50,513 nt of DNA. Source: Zoogloea sp. (GTDB lineage Bacteria > Pseudomonadota > Gammaproteobacteria > Burkholderiales > Rhodocyclaceae). Shown here in pieces: positions 35,034-44,178 of the stretch. The position numbers and the translations under genes were made by a program. Positions within the stretch are counted from its first letter, which is position 1, and every line of letters begins with the position of its first letter. The notes below the pieces were generated by a model. It did not search any database. It was not told the origin of the DNA and saw only the letters and a program-made list of their open reading frames with translations. The DNA lies in assembly GCF_030157465.1 (NCBI RefSeq), contig NZ_JAOAUU010000090.1, forward strand, positions 1-50,513, given 5' to 3'.

Positions 35034-36632
35034 TCAATGCCCCATCCAGTCGAGAATCTCGCGCTTCAGGCCGTTCATGCGGACGGCTTCGAGTACCTTG
35101 ACGCCATAGTTGCTGGCGCGGCGGCGAGCATCGTCATCGAGCGGGCGGGCGGACACAAGGAGGGTGCGACCGAACAGTCCGCGGGCATGATTGCCGAGCG
35201 CGTCGAGCTTATTGAGGATGTCCTGCTTGCCACTTGCTCCCCACCAGTTGATGGTCTTGCATTCGGCGATGAGCAGGCGGTTGTTGTGCAGTACCACCAG
35301 ATCGAGTTCGTTGTCGTCCTTGTCGCTCGCCATGCCGTCCTTGTTCATCTGCACGAAAACCCCACAGCGGCAATCGTCGGCGCCACATGCGCGGGCCACA
35401 TGCCAGGCCCATTCCTCCAGCCAGCCGCCACTCAGATAGCGCAGCGCGTCCACGCCAGCGAAGAAAACCGCACCGTCTTCGTTGCGCCGCAGCAGACCGG
35501 TATCGAACAGGCTGGCGATCAGCGGGGCCAAGGCTGCCGGAAAGGCGAGCGCGGGGCTGGGGGTGAATGGCAGGTGTTGTTCGAGGAGCGCGTTGCGCCT
35601 CTCCGTACTGAGCGATCGGGGATTGCCCTGAAAATGAGTCCTCAGGAGCTTGTCCTCCGTCTGCTGGGCACGGCGGTTCAGTTCGCCGATGAAATTGTTC
35701 ATGATGTTCGTGCCGCTCCCGGCAGCCAGCTGTTCCGAAACGCCGCGTCGAGCATCGGCGTTTTCGCGCCAGCGTTTATCGTCCGAGGTGCAGCGGGTGA
35801 TGCGGTAGCCCTGGCAATGCAGGTAATCGTCGATGCTGGTCACGAGACTACCAAGCGGCTCGGGGCCGGCAGCGCTGCCATCCATGTGGCGGATGAAGCC
35901 GCCGCCCTGGGTGTCGGTATAGAGAATCTCCAGCCCCTGGAACTCCATCAAGAAGGCGCTCGAGAGCGCCTTGGTGCCGCCGGTGGCGTTGAGTGTCAGG
36001 GGCTCGCCCGGATGAGTCTGGAGTAGCTTTTCGCGCAACTGGCGGGCAAACAGGCGCGCAGCATGAAAGTCCGCGGCGCATTCGCGCGGCGCTGCATGTG
36101 GCGTGACCTGCTCGACGCTGTAACCGTAATTGCCGAGCGAGCGGGCGAGGCGATCCACCCCTCTGCCATCCTGCTGCATCTCCGGCGTACACACCAGTTC
36201 GACACGGGCGGGCCGGCGCTTGAGGATGGGCAGTAGGTTGGCCATCTGCTGGTCGGAGACGAGGCACACATGGGCGCCGGTTCCGGATGCAGGAAGCGAT
36301 GCGGGCGCTCCTTCAGATGAAGTGCCAGGAGCGCCAAAGACGATGAATTCGCGGCAACTGGCGCCAAAGGCGTCCATGTCGTCCGGCGTCAACTCCTGCC
36401 CGCGTCGCTCGGTGGGCACTGACATCGCAATATGAAAATAACGCGCCCCCCGCGCACAGATATCCGCTGCCAAGTGAACTGGCAGGGTGCCGATTACAGT
36501 GTCACCCACGTTGACCTCGCTGGCCGCGATGCTGTCGACGATGCGTTCTGCGCCCTCTTCGGTTGAGACGATGCCATGCCGGTGTGCCCAGGCGATGGCG
36601 CCACGGTGACGGGTGACAAACCAGATGGTCAT
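35034..36632 (-). CDS. Csx16 - CARF - PD-(D/E)XK fusion effector (Card1/Can2-like)
   Basis: Three parts can be seen in 532 residues. Residues 1-98 are a Csx16 (VVA1548) domain: MTIWFVTRHRGAIAWAHRHG, VGDTVIGTLPVHLAA, RGQELTPDDMDAFGA. After a Gly/Ser/Ala linker (99-118), residues 119-260 form a CARF domain with LVSDQQMANLLPI and NATGGTKALSSAF. Residues ~390-532 are a PD-(D/E)XK nuclease: GGWLEEW (402-408), NELD (441-444) and ECK (457-459). CARF plus this nuclease is the DUF1887/Card1/Can2 architecture, a cOA-activated nuclease; Csx16 is a ring-nuclease-type accessory. The gene follows cmr6 after a 121-base gap containing a strong hairpin. No frameshift is seen, so it is one polypeptide. Confidence 0.88.
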   Translation of the reverse strand: MTIWFVTRHRGAIAWAHRHGIVSTEEGAERIVDSIAASEVNVGDTVIGTLPVHLAADICARGARYFHIAMSVPTERRGQELTPDDMDAFGASCREFIVFGAPGTSSEGAPASLPASGTGAHVCLVSDQQMANLLPILKRRPARVELVCTPEMQQDGRGVDRLARSLGNYGYSVEQVTPHAAPRECAADFHAARLFARQLREKLLQTHPGEPLTLNATGGTKALSSAFLMEFQGLEILYTDTQGGGFIRHMDGSAAGPEPLGSLVTSIDDYLHCQGYRITRCTSDDKRWRENADARRGVSEQLAAGSGTNIMNNFIGELNRRAQQTEDKLLRTHFQGNPRSLSTERRNALLEQHLPFTPSPALAFPAALAPLIASLFDTGLLRRNEDGAVFFAGVDALRYLSGGWLEEWAWHVARACGADDCRCGVFVQMNKDGMASDKDDNELDLVVLHNNRLLIAECKTINWWGASGKQDILNKLDALGNHARGLFGRTLLVSARPLDDDARRRASNYGVKVLEAVRMNGLKREILDWMGH

Positions 36633-36700
36633 GAGGTTTTTGCTCGATTGATCAGGGGCGGCAGATGCTGAGGGAAGAGACTATTTCTGAAGATTGGGGC

Positions 36701-36737
36701 GGCCGGAATTCACGCCTGCAACACCTGAATTCCGGCC
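36701..36737. terminator. Strong hairpin between cmr6 and the Csx16-CARF gene
   Basis: GGCCGGAATTCA (36701-36712) and TGAATTCCGGCC (36726-36737) are perfect 12-bp arms around a 13-base loop; outer GGGC (36697-36700) can extend it with a bulge. It lies 17 bases past the cmr6 stop. No T run follows, so it may be an attenuator or RNA-processing/stability element that lowers effector expression relative to the cmr genes. Confidence 0.5.
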
Positions 36738-36753
36738 AGGGCCGCCCAGTATT

Positions 36754-37806
36754 TCAGTCTTCGCCCTTGAGCCCCATGAAGAACTTGTAGGCCTTGGCTT
36801 TGGCATTGTTGGTCTTCTTGGTTTCTTTGCTCCAGGAGCGGATCAACTCGCCATGTAATTCCAAACCGATTTTGGGCACCAGCACCCATTCCGCTTCGGA
36901 ATACTCGCTTTTCGTTGCATTGAAGCCTTTGCCGAATTTTTCGGCGAGCTTCTTTTCACTGAGATCACTCAGTTGAAAACGAACTTTGCCGGCTGGGTCG
37001 AGGGCCTGTATCAGCACTTCGTTTTGCGCCTTTTTAGCTTTGTCCATGGCCTTCTGATCGACTTCCATGAAGCCGTAGCCCGCGGCCCGCTTGGCGCCGA
37101 TGCCAGACTCTGTCAGTGCCTTCTGAAGTAACTTGAGGGCCAGATCGGTCCAGGCAGCATCCCCTTCGACGACGAAATGAAACCCACCACCAACGGCGAT
37201 CTGCACATTCGGGATCGGACTGTCGAAATCCGTCGCTTCGCCCTTTCCGGCGTAGTACTGCTGATGATGGACGGTGACCACATCCCGGACGAAGGGCCTA
37301 GGCGCACTGTCCGGAATCCACCAGGCGTCGTGCCATACCAGGCTGCCTGCGCCCGGCACGCGCTTGGCCGCGGCCGCGGTAGTCTCGTCCTCGCCGAAGA
37401 GCGCAGCCAGGTATTCGACCGGTACGCCGATCGCCGCAGCATGGGCTCTCACTGCACCCTTGACCGAGGAGCCAGGAATCATCGGCATACCGTAGCTGTG
37501 GCTTGTACAGACTCCGGTTTCGATGGCAGAGGCTGTGCTGAGACCAATGAACAGGCGCTGCGGAAGCCGCATGTAGAGGCTGCGAAAACGTGCCGTGTCG
37601 GCCGTCAGCTGCTTCCAACGCTCATAGGCCAGTTTGTAGAGGGGCGATGGGGTCTGCTCGCACGCCCTATCGAGATGCCCACCCTTGCAGTCATGCTCGT
37701 CCTGACTGAACTCCTTCCAGCCACGGCTGAGCCACAGCCCCACATGGGGAGAGATCGCCTGGCTCACGGCGCCCTGGAGGGTCTTCCTCATCAGTGGCAG
37801 ATTCAT
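36754..37806 (-). CDS. cmr6: Type III-B Cmr6 (RAMP, Cas7 family)
   Basis: Cmr6 caps the Cmr4 backbone of the type III-B RNA-targeting complex. The 350-residue product has the RAMP core with GLSTASAIETGVCTSHSYGM, the glycine-rich PMIPGSSVKGAVRAH and the late GAKRAAGYGFMEV loop. ATG 37806 overlaps the cmr5 stop as ATGA. It is the last of the cmr genes proper, followed by the hairpin and the Csx16-CARF gene. Confidence 0.93.
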   Translation of the reverse strand: MNLPLMRKTLQGAVSQAISPHVGLWLSRGWKEFSQDEHDCKGGHLDRACEQTPSPLYKLAYERWKQLTADTARFRSLYMRLPQRLFIGLSTASAIETGVCTSHSYGMPMIPGSSVKGAVRAHAAAIGVPVEYLAALFGEDETTAAAAKRVPGAGSLVWHDAWWIPDSAPRPFVRDVVTVHHQQYYAGKGEATDFDSPIPNVQIAVGGGFHFVVEGDAAWTDLALKLLQKALTESGIGAKRAAGYGFMEVDQKAMDKAKKAQNEVLIQALDPAGKVRFQLSDLSEKKLAEKFGKGFNATKSEYSEAEWVLVPKIGLELHGELIRSWSKETKKTNNAKAKAYKFFMGLKGED

Positions 37807-38171
37807 TCTTTTTCCCCGTCGGTGGTCTGGGCTCCTAGAAGACCCTGGGCATAGCGCTTGAACCAGCCAGCCGCCTCGAGCGTGCGGCGCGTCAGGTGCT
37901 GGTAGTCACTCAGATCGCTGGAAATGATTTTTGAGTGAAAAGCCGCACCATCTTTTTCGCCAAGCACATCGGCGATCTCATCAAGGTAGCGCAAGTGCTC
38001 ATCTTTCTTTTTGGCGAGCACAAAGCCTGTGGCCTGGGCCAGCCCCGACTGCAGGACCATAACCGGGAAATTCAGCGCCAGCGCGCCATACTTCTTGGCT
38101 ACGGAACTGTCCTTGACCGCTACGACCTTGGCGTAAGCCGCTTTTGCATAGCCTTGGGAACGTGTCTGCAT
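37803..38171 (-). CDS. cmr5: Type III-B Cmr5 (small subunit, Cas11)
   Basis: Cmr5 is the small helical subunit lining the Cmr complex. The 122-residue product starts MQTRSQGYAKAAYAKV and contains NFPVMVLQSGLAQATGFVLA, a Cmr5 hallmark. ATG 38171 has TGAGGAGAG seven bases upstream and lies inside the end of cmr4 (13-base overlap); 11 upstream in-frame codons are not needed. Coupled to cmr4 and cmr6. Confidence 0.93.
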   Translation of the reverse strand: MQTRSQGYAKAAYAKVVAVKDSSVAKKYGALALNFPVMVLQSGLAQATGFVLAKKKDEHLRYLDEIADVLGEKDGAAFHSKIISSDLSDYQHLTRRTLEAAGWFKRYAQGLLGAQTTDGEKE

Positions 38172-38182
38172 ACGATCTCTCC

Positions 38183-39043
38183 TCAGGCGACGAGGAAGCG
38201 GCACAGGCCGCGGCCGACGGTGTGCTTACCGCCAATCTGCAGAGCCAGTTCCTTCTGCGGCAACAGGGCCGCGAGGTCGGCCGCGGTGGTTTCGTCGTCC
38301 TTGTTGCGGGAGCGGGAGACGCCCATCACGCCCCACAACACCGCTTCGGCGGGTAAATTTTCCTCGTACCACAGCGCGCCGTTCGCCACCGTGCGGGTGG
38401 CTTCGTCGATCCGGATTCGCGCACGGATCTCGGTAGCCGTATCGGCGAGGAAGGAGAACACCTGGTCGGGCAGGATCGCGAAGTGTTGCCTGAATTCCTT
38501 CTGCCATTCCGGCTGATCCGGATAGAGGCCAACCGCGATGCATTCGGACCAAGCGGTGATCGCGGCATCGTTGGAGACAGCGTTGAGGTCAAGATCTTCG
38601 AGCAGCACCTTGTTTCCGCTGACGAGCAAGCTACCGCCGGTCACGGCTACCTGGTCTTTATTCAGCGTCGGTACGGTCGCCGTGAGGCCCAGATCGCGGG
38701 CGTAGCGCTTGAGGATGAAGGGGCAGGTCGCAAAGGCCACCACGCCGTTGAAGGAGCGAATCGGCAGGATCAGCAGATGCGCGTCACCTACGGCGAGGGC
38801 GCCCGCATGAATGTCGCCGTCGAGTGCAGATTCCGGCCCAAAGAGGGTCTTGATACGGCGCATATCAACCCCCGGCAATTGGGCGAATTCGTCGCGCAGA
38901 ACGCCTTTGAGCGCGGAGCCTGGCACCAGAGGCAGGTTTGTCGCGCGGGCGCGGGCGATGGGCAGGTCGACGACACCAACGCTCTGGCCCGTACCGACAT
39001 GCAGCGCGGAGAGTGCGTGCAGATGGAATATTTTTTGTTGCAT
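38183..39043 (-). CDS. cmr4: Type III-B Cmr4 (backbone RAMP, Cas7 family)
   Basis: Cmr4 forms the backbone of the complex and cuts target RNA at 6-nt intervals using an Asp in a thumb loop. The 286-residue product begins FHLHALSALHVGTGQSVGVVD and has LPLVPGSALKGVLRDEF and the C-terminal GGKHTVGRGLCRF. The sequence AAAGGATTTGT precedes ATG 39043. It follows cmr3 by 12 bases. Confidence 0.94.
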   Translation of the reverse strand: MQQKIFHLHALSALHVGTGQSVGVVDLPIARARATNLPLVPGSALKGVLRDEFAQLPGVDMRRIKTLFGPESALDGDIHAGALAVGDAHLLILPIRSFNGVVAFATCPFILKRYARDLGLTATVPTLNKDQVAVTGGSLLVSGNKVLLEDLDLNAVSNDAAITAWSECIAVGLYPDQPEWQKEFRQHFAILPDQVFSFLADTATEIRARIRIDEATRTVANGALWYEENLPAEAVLWGVMGVSRSRNKDDETTAADLAALLPQKELALQIGGKHTVGRGLCRFLVA

Positions 39044-39055
39044 GACAAATCCTTT

Positions 39056-40198
39056 TTATTGATGTGCGGGCGGGAGCCAGGCGGCGGGCAGTGCAAGACC
39101 GAAGCCGTCATGTCGGTCCTGCGTATGATCGGAAACAGGGCGAAGCCACAGCTGGTCGAGGAAGCCGGAAGGCGGATCACCAAGCAGCTCAAACCAGTAC
39201 ACGGCGCCCGGAGCGACAGCCTTGCGCATCGCGCGTGCCTTGTTGGTGGCGAGATCCCAGCCCGAGACCGGCAGCCAACGCTCGATAGCGGCGGCCCTGA
39301 GTCGTAGCGACAAACCCGGACAAGCTGGTGGTTCGCCAGACAGCGTCTGTGCGTCTAACCAGCCAGGCAGATGCCCTGCCGAGAAGATGGCTGGTGTGGC
39401 CAGCGTCAGGCGCAGGCCTTTGGCGGCGCGGATCTGCGCGTCGAGTTCATGAGGCGGGGCAGGCCAATAGTGCCCCGTGTCCGCCGCGTGAAGGCGCGAG
39501 AGGCGGCGTTCGCCACCGAAGGTGGCCAGGGTGCTCGCCAGTTTGACTTCCCCGCGGCCCAGAAACACGAGGTCGTGCGACTCCCAGCCCTGTTTGTCCT
39601 GACATGCGGTCAGTTCAATACCTCCGGTCTGGAACAGACGTCCGTCGTCAGCCGCGTAAGTCTTGCGATCAAGCGCCACATGAGTGCGATCTTCCGTTGC
39701 CAGGGAGGCCAGACCTTCAACCTTGAGTTGATGGAAATCCAGTTCGGCTCCGGCACTCCATTCGATTACGCGCTCAAGCGGCCAGAACTGCGGGCCCACT
39801 ACGGGCTTGCCATCAAGTGAGCGGGTCATTTGCACCGGCATAAGCGCTTCAGGCAGATCACAACCGGCGCCCGACGGCAAGCGAGCCGGTGCGAGACGGA
39901 TCACACAGGTATCAGCACCGTCCTTCAGATACAAGGCATCGTTCGGTTTGGGCAGTAGCGGCACGGTTCTGCCATCCGCTTCGCGCCTCGCCAGCAGAGG
40001 GCCGGCCACGGCGATCTGACGCAACGCATCGGAGAAGCCCTCCTTGTGCTGGTCCGCATAGAGGGTTCGGACCAGACCGGCCAGGCTGGAAGGGAGGGGG
40101 AAGGCCGCGCCGTCGGCGCCGGCTTGCGAACCGAACGGTTTGCCGGAGCGGAACACCAGCGGAGCGAGGGCTTCGATCAGATAGTCGTGGGGCATCAT
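39056..40198 (-). CDS. cmr3: Type III-B Cmr3 (Cas5 family)
   Basis: Cmr3 binds the crRNA 5' handle and Cmr2. The 380-residue product starts MMPHDYLIEALAPLVFRSGKPFG, continues FPLPSSLAGLVRTLY and ends with the glycine-rich QDRHDGFGLALPAAW loop, as usual for Cmr3. The tandem ATG ATG at 40198 overlaps the cmr2 stop by four bases. Expected to form the head module with Cas10. Confidence 0.93.
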   Translation of the reverse strand: MMPHDYLIEALAPLVFRSGKPFGSQAGADGAAFPLPSSLAGLVRTLYADQHKEGFSDALRQIAVAGPLLARREADGRTVPLLPKPNDALYLKDGADTCVIRLAPARLPSGAGCDLPEALMPVQMTRSLDGKPVVGPQFWPLERVIEWSAGAELDFHQLKVEGLASLATEDRTHVALDRKTYAADDGRLFQTGGIELTACQDKQGWESHDLVFLGRGEVKLASTLATFGGERRLSRLHAADTGHYWPAPPHELDAQIRAAKGLRLTLATPAIFSAGHLPGWLDAQTLSGEPPACPGLSLRLRAAAIERWLPVSGWDLATNKARAMRKAVAPGAVYWFELLGDPPSGFLDQLWLRPVSDHTQDRHDGFGLALPAAWLPPAHQ

Positions 40199-41985
40199 TC
40201 GTCTCCGATGTCGCGTGCTGTATGGGCGGCAAGCCAGCGTGCAACGATCAGTTCATCAGCCAGCGTGGCGAGGCCGATCTCCCGGTTTCGGGACTGGAGC
40301 CTGGTCTTCATTTTCTCATCCAGTGGTTTGCCGGTTTCCGTGCGGGTACGCTCCAGCAGGCGCGCGAACTCGGCGTGTTGAATGCCGGGTTCGGGCTTGA
40401 TTTTTTCGGGCTCGTCGTCGAGCAGCGCGAACGCGGTGCGCTGCTGAACCTGGCGGGCATCGTAGGCTAGGCGGCTGGGCAACTGGCGCGCGCCCTGCTG
40501 ATAGCAGGTCTGCCAGAAGACAAAGTCTCTCAGCGCCTCATCATCATCCCAGCGCATGCGTAACGTGATGACTCCGCCGGAGCGCACACGCAAGGCAATC
40601 CCGAGAGCGTTGCGTTTTTTGTCGTCCGGGCAATCGTCGCCCTTGGCTATTTTTTCAGCCTGACCTGCCAGGGTGCGCAAATTGCCAAGCGGCTCCATGA
40701 TGTGTCCGATGGCCAGACCGACGCTTAACGTGGGCAGGTTCGTTGCGCCCAGCGCCTCGGCGACGGGCTGCAGAAAGTCGGCAAAATCTTTCTGCAAGGC
40801 ACTCGCGCATTCGTAAGCGGATTGCAGCGGCACGAAAGCCAGTACATCGTCGCCCCCGGCGTAGATGGCGTGGCCGGAAAACTCTTTGACACGGCCGCGC
40901 ACACTTCCCGCAAAGTCCGACAGGGCCCGGGTGATGCGGATGTGATGTTCGCGATCGTGCACTTCACCGAGGAGGGCACCCATCTTGTCGCCATCAGCGA
41001 GCAGGATCACGCCATAGGGGCAGGGCTCGCCGCAGCGATGCCAGACGCCCTTGAGCACGTTCCGCAGGGCCTGCAGAGCTTCGGCCTCGCCGTTGTCGGC
41101 ATCGCGCAGCGCCGTATCGAGCCGCGAGCGGTAGAGCAGTTGCGCGTCGAACGGGAAGGCTTTGAAGCAGTCCCCGTTGCCGGCAACACGGGTCGCCAGA
41201 CCGGCGCCGACCAGTGGCTCATAAGCGTCAATGAGCGCCTGACGGTCCACTTCGGACAGGGCTTCGATCCATGCATGGGCGGCGAGGCGGGTGTAGGGCG
41301 TGAACTGGTCGATGTTGCCGCCCATACGTTTGGCGATACCTGCGCAGTCGAGTTGTTCGCCACCGCTCAGGCCTAGCTTGCGGCGCAGGGTCTGACCCGG
41401 TGAGTCCTTGGCAAGCACGGTTTCACGGGCTCCGTCGAGGGAAGATTTCGGCAGGCTGAAGAAGGGGTTTTCATTTGCACTGCGCGCCGAAGGCTGGAAA
41501 TCCCGCGTCGCCTTGCGGGCAGCGAGCGCAGCCGAGGCCCGCTTGACAGCCGTGTCGTAGCCCGCTTCGCCTATACACGCCCAGGCCGCATAAGTTTCGA
41601 CATAATCGCTGACTTGTGCCTGCCAGATGTCGTCGCGCAGGGCGCCTGGATCCTTTAGCTCCTTGCGGGCGCATTCTGCGATTTCTCGGAATCGATTGCG
41701 CGCCGCCTGCTTGGCTGTTTCCATCAGTGCCCGGACGGCAGCCTCGTCCTCCTTTTCAAGGACGGCCTGAACCTTGTTGCCGACCGAAAATTCGCTGCCG
41801 GGTGAAAGATCGCTGCCCGGCGCCGGGAAGATCAGTAGCGCGCCGCCATCCTGCAGCGCTTTGGCCGCGGCCTTCGAGATTTCCGACAAAAGCCACGAGC
41901 CGCTCCACAGATCGCGGCTACGCCGCGCAGCGCTGATGAAGCTCTGGACAGGGCCCAAGGCAAGCAAGAGAAGATGGTCACTCAT
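40195..41985 (-). CDS. cmr2: Cas10 (Cmr2), cOA synthase, without HD domain
   Basis: Cas10 senses bound target RNA and makes cyclic oligoadenylates from ATP. The 596-residue protein begins directly at the first palm-type segment (MSDHLLLLALGPVQSFISAA, SRDLWSGSWLLSEI) with no N-terminal HD nuclease, so it is shorter than HD-containing Cmr2 proteins. The catalytic IYAGGDDVLAFVP (near residues 373-385) keeps GGDD, so cyclase activity is predicted. The second palm mark VILLADGDKMGALLG is also present. ATG 41985 has CAGGAG upstream. DNA cutting by this Cas10 is not expected; defence should rely on signalling. Confidence 0.95.
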   Translation of the reverse strand: MSDHLLLLALGPVQSFISAARRSRDLWSGSWLLSEISKAAAKALQDGGALLIFPAPGSDLSPGSEFSVGNKVQAVLEKEDEAAVRALMETAKQAARNRFREIAECARKELKDPGALRDDIWQAQVSDYVETYAAWACIGEAGYDTAVKRASAALAARKATRDFQPSARSANENPFFSLPKSSLDGARETVLAKDSPGQTLRRKLGLSGGEQLDCAGIAKRMGGNIDQFTPYTRLAAHAWIEALSEVDRQALIDAYEPLVGAGLATRVAGNGDCFKAFPFDAQLLYRSRLDTALRDADNGEAEALQALRNVLKGVWHRCGEPCPYGVILLADGDKMGALLGEVHDREHHIRITRALSDFAGSVRGRVKEFSGHAIYAGGDDVLAFVPLQSAYECASALQKDFADFLQPVAEALGATNLPTLSVGLAIGHIMEPLGNLRTLAGQAEKIAKGDDCPDDKKRNALGIALRVRSGGVITLRMRWDDDEALRDFVFWQTCYQQGARQLPSRLAYDARQVQQRTAFALLDDEPEKIKPEPGIQHAEFARLLERTRTETGKPLDEKMKTRLQSRNREIGLATLADELIVARWLAAHTARDIGDE

Positions 41986-42000
41986 TGAAACAACTCCTGC

Positions 42001-43260
42001 CTATTTAGCGAAATATTTGAGAAATGCCGACAAGGCATCCTGGCCATGCGGTGCCATCGGCTCAACCTGCGCAGCCTGTTCCGGTCGCCACCATTGCTGC
42101 GGCGCGGCAATGGTGCGATCCGGCATGACGAGGCGCATTTTCTTCACGTGCTCGTGGGGCAGCAGCAGGGCGGCCGGAAACCACTTGCCGTTTTTGAAAT
42201 ACGGGCGCAGCAGAAGCGGGCTCCCTAGGCGATCAAACCCCTCCGGCCCCAGCGTAAAGTTTTGGGGATCACCGGCCTTCTTGTCCTCGTCCTTGAACTG
42301 GAAAATGATCGGCAAACCGAAGGCCGCGCGGGGATAGGCTTGTCCGGCCTGATGTTCCGGCGCGTGCAGTGGGGCATGCGTGTTGGTCGCACGCCGGATG
42401 GCATCGGGTTCTGGCCACCGGCTTCTGCCCGGACGGCCGCTTTTGGTGCCTGTGTTGCGAGCAAAGCCGGGCTTTTGCCGGAAATCCTTCAGCTTGTTGA
42501 TCGAAGCCTCCCAGGCTGCACTTGCGTTGTCCTTCGAGGAATTGGTGACCACCAGCCGGCAGCCGGCAACTTCAGCTTCGTCGGCACTGACGCACTCGAG
42601 ATTCTGTATCTGGAAGGCACCAAGGCCGCGACGGGACCTGGCACCCACGCCACCGAACGACGCCCACCAGCGCAGGGCCTCATGCACCCGCCCGTCCAGA
42701 TCCTCGCGCAGTGTCGCGTCCGCTTTGTCCGGGTAATGGAGGCCCAAGTGCAGGGTCCACGTCAAGCCGGGTATGGCCAGACCATGCGGGTTCTCCGAGC
42801 CCGGACCGGGCCGCTTGCCCTGGGCAGGGAACAGGGCATAGGGCGCATTGGCCCACTGTGCAGGCTTCGGAATGGACTTCCAGCCGCCACGGTCGCTTTT
42901 TTCATATTCGGCCCAGGGTTCGACTACAAGATTTGCAATCGTATCGATCCGCACCCAGACATTGCTGGCCTGCGGCGTATCACCCAGACCGCCCCAGAGT
43001 GCGAACTCCCGCTGCCGGATTTCGTCCGGTTTGAGTCTGTATTTGTGCTTCGCGAGGAGGCGCCACCAGAAGCGCAGATGACCGCGGATTGCGCTGGCAC
43101 GGATCGGCATGTAGGCATCGACTTCTCCGGCCTTGACCCCACCACCGTAGAGCGGTGTCACGAGGGTGCAGGAGTAGTCCTGCCAGCGGATATCCGTGGC
43201 TGCCCCGGTCAGTTGCAGTTTGCCGGGGTCCAGATCGACGGGCGGTTTTCTGAGTGCCAT
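42001..43260 (-). CDS. cmr1: Type III-B Cmr1 (RAMP)
   Basis: Cmr1 marks type III-B complexes and sits at the crRNA 3' end. The 419-residue product has the typical VTPLYGGGVKAGEVD, IRASAIRGHLRFWWRLLAK and ALRWWASFGGVGARSRRGLGAF. ATG 43260 is preceded by GAGGATTGAGAA and starts three bases after the cas6 stop. The next gene is cmr2, 15 bases further on. Confidence 0.94.
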   Translation of the reverse strand: MALRKPPVDLDPGKLQLTGAATDIRWQDYSCTLVTPLYGGGVKAGEVDAYMPIRASAIRGHLRFWWRLLAKHKYRLKPDEIRQREFALWGGLGDTPQASNVWVRIDTIANLVVEPWAEYEKSDRGGWKSIPKPAQWANAPYALFPAQGKRPGPGSENPHGLAIPGLTWTLHLGLHYPDKADATLREDLDGRVHEALRWWASFGGVGARSRRGLGAFQIQNLECVSADEAEVAGCRLVVTNSSKDNASAAWEASINKLKDFRQKPGFARNTGTKSGRPGRSRWPEPDAIRRATNTHAPLHAPEHQAGQAYPRAAFGLPIIFQFKDEDKKAGDPQNFTLGPEGFDRLGSPLLLRPYFKNGKWFPAALLLPHEHVKKMRLVMPDRTIAAPQQWWRPEQAAQVEPMAPHGQDALSAFLKYFAK

Positions 43261-43263
43261 TTC

Positions 43264-44178
43264 TCAATCCTCAAAGGAAAAGTGGGTATCGATGCGGCCA
43301 AAGCCGAAAGCAGTCTTGGCGCCCAGCTGGAGAACTTTTCCGAGGGCCAGGAGGCCCGTGAAGGGGGCCACATCGCCGCGGTAGATCAGGTGCCCGGTCA
43401 TGCCTTCGAGCACCATGGTTTGCCCGCTGCGTGACGACTGGCGTTTGACCTGCACCCACTCAAGCTCGCTGTGCATGAGGCGCACGTCGGCGGCAAGACG
43501 GAGCTGCGTTTCGGTGAGAGGGCGGGCAAGCGGGGAGGCTTCCCCGGCGGCTTCGCACAACTGGGCGATCCGTTTATGGAGACGGCGCACAAGCTGACTG
43601 AATTCGAAGGCGCCACAGCAGGCGACCTTGCCGTCCTTAACGCACAAGGGCGTCCGAAGATCGATACGGATGAGGTTGGCATTGCCGGACGACTGCTCCA
43701 GCCACAGCTCAGGGCCGGCAGCGACAGGCCAGGCCGCCAAGCCCGACGCTGCATCCAAGAAGGGGGAACTGCCGCTGCCGGCGACCCGGGCGTCGAGCAG
43801 GCGGTAGTGTCCGCGGTGTTCGCCGAGCCCCATTTCGCCCAGCCGGGCCACCGCCTGTGTGCAGGCAACGGCATGCTCGGTGGCGGCGCCAAACAGGGTC
43901 AGACCAAGCTCGAAGGGCTCGCCGGGATTCACCGCAGCAAGTGGCGACTGCAGGGCATAGAGCCGGCCAAGACGCGCATGCTCGGCAAAGAGCAGGTCGA
44001 ATACGCCCGGAAAATGATTCTTCAATGCCAGGCCAAAGCCGCTCCTCCACAGTGGCCCGGAAAAGAAATCCAGGGCCAGTGTTTCGGACTTCAGCCTGAG
44101 ACGCAGGGGCAGCAGACGGAGATGCATACCATTCACCTGGACATTGGCATGCTCTGAAACTGAATCCTTCAAGTGCAT
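43264..44178 (-). CDS. cas6: Cas6 crRNA endoribonuclease
   Basis: Cas6 cuts the CRISPR transcript within repeats, leaving an 8-nt 5' handle. The 304-residue product shows the Cas6 C-terminal domain with the glycine-rich GHLIYRGDVAPFTGLLALG and LGAKTAFGFGRI. Several His and Lys residues in the N-terminal half could be catalytic; I cannot fix which. ATG 44178 is nominal. ATG 44127 (MHLRLLPLRLRL) is preceded by AGGTGAATGGT and may be the real start. It is the first gene of the cas6-cmr operon. Confidence 0.88.
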   Translation of the reverse strand: MHLKDSVSEHANVQVNGMHLRLLPLRLRLKSETLALDFFSGPLWRSGFGLALKNHFPGVFDLLFAEHARLGRLYALQSPLAAVNPGEPFELGLTLFGAATEHAVACTQAVARLGEMGLGEHRGHYRLLDARVAGSGSSPFLDAASGLAAWPVAAGPELWLEQSSGNANLIRIDLRTPLCVKDGKVACCGAFEFSQLVRRLHKRIAQLCEAAGEASPLARPLTETQLRLAADVRLMHSELEWVQVKRQSSRSGQTMVLEGMTGHLIYRGDVAPFTGLLALGKVLQLGAKTAFGFGRIDTHFSFED

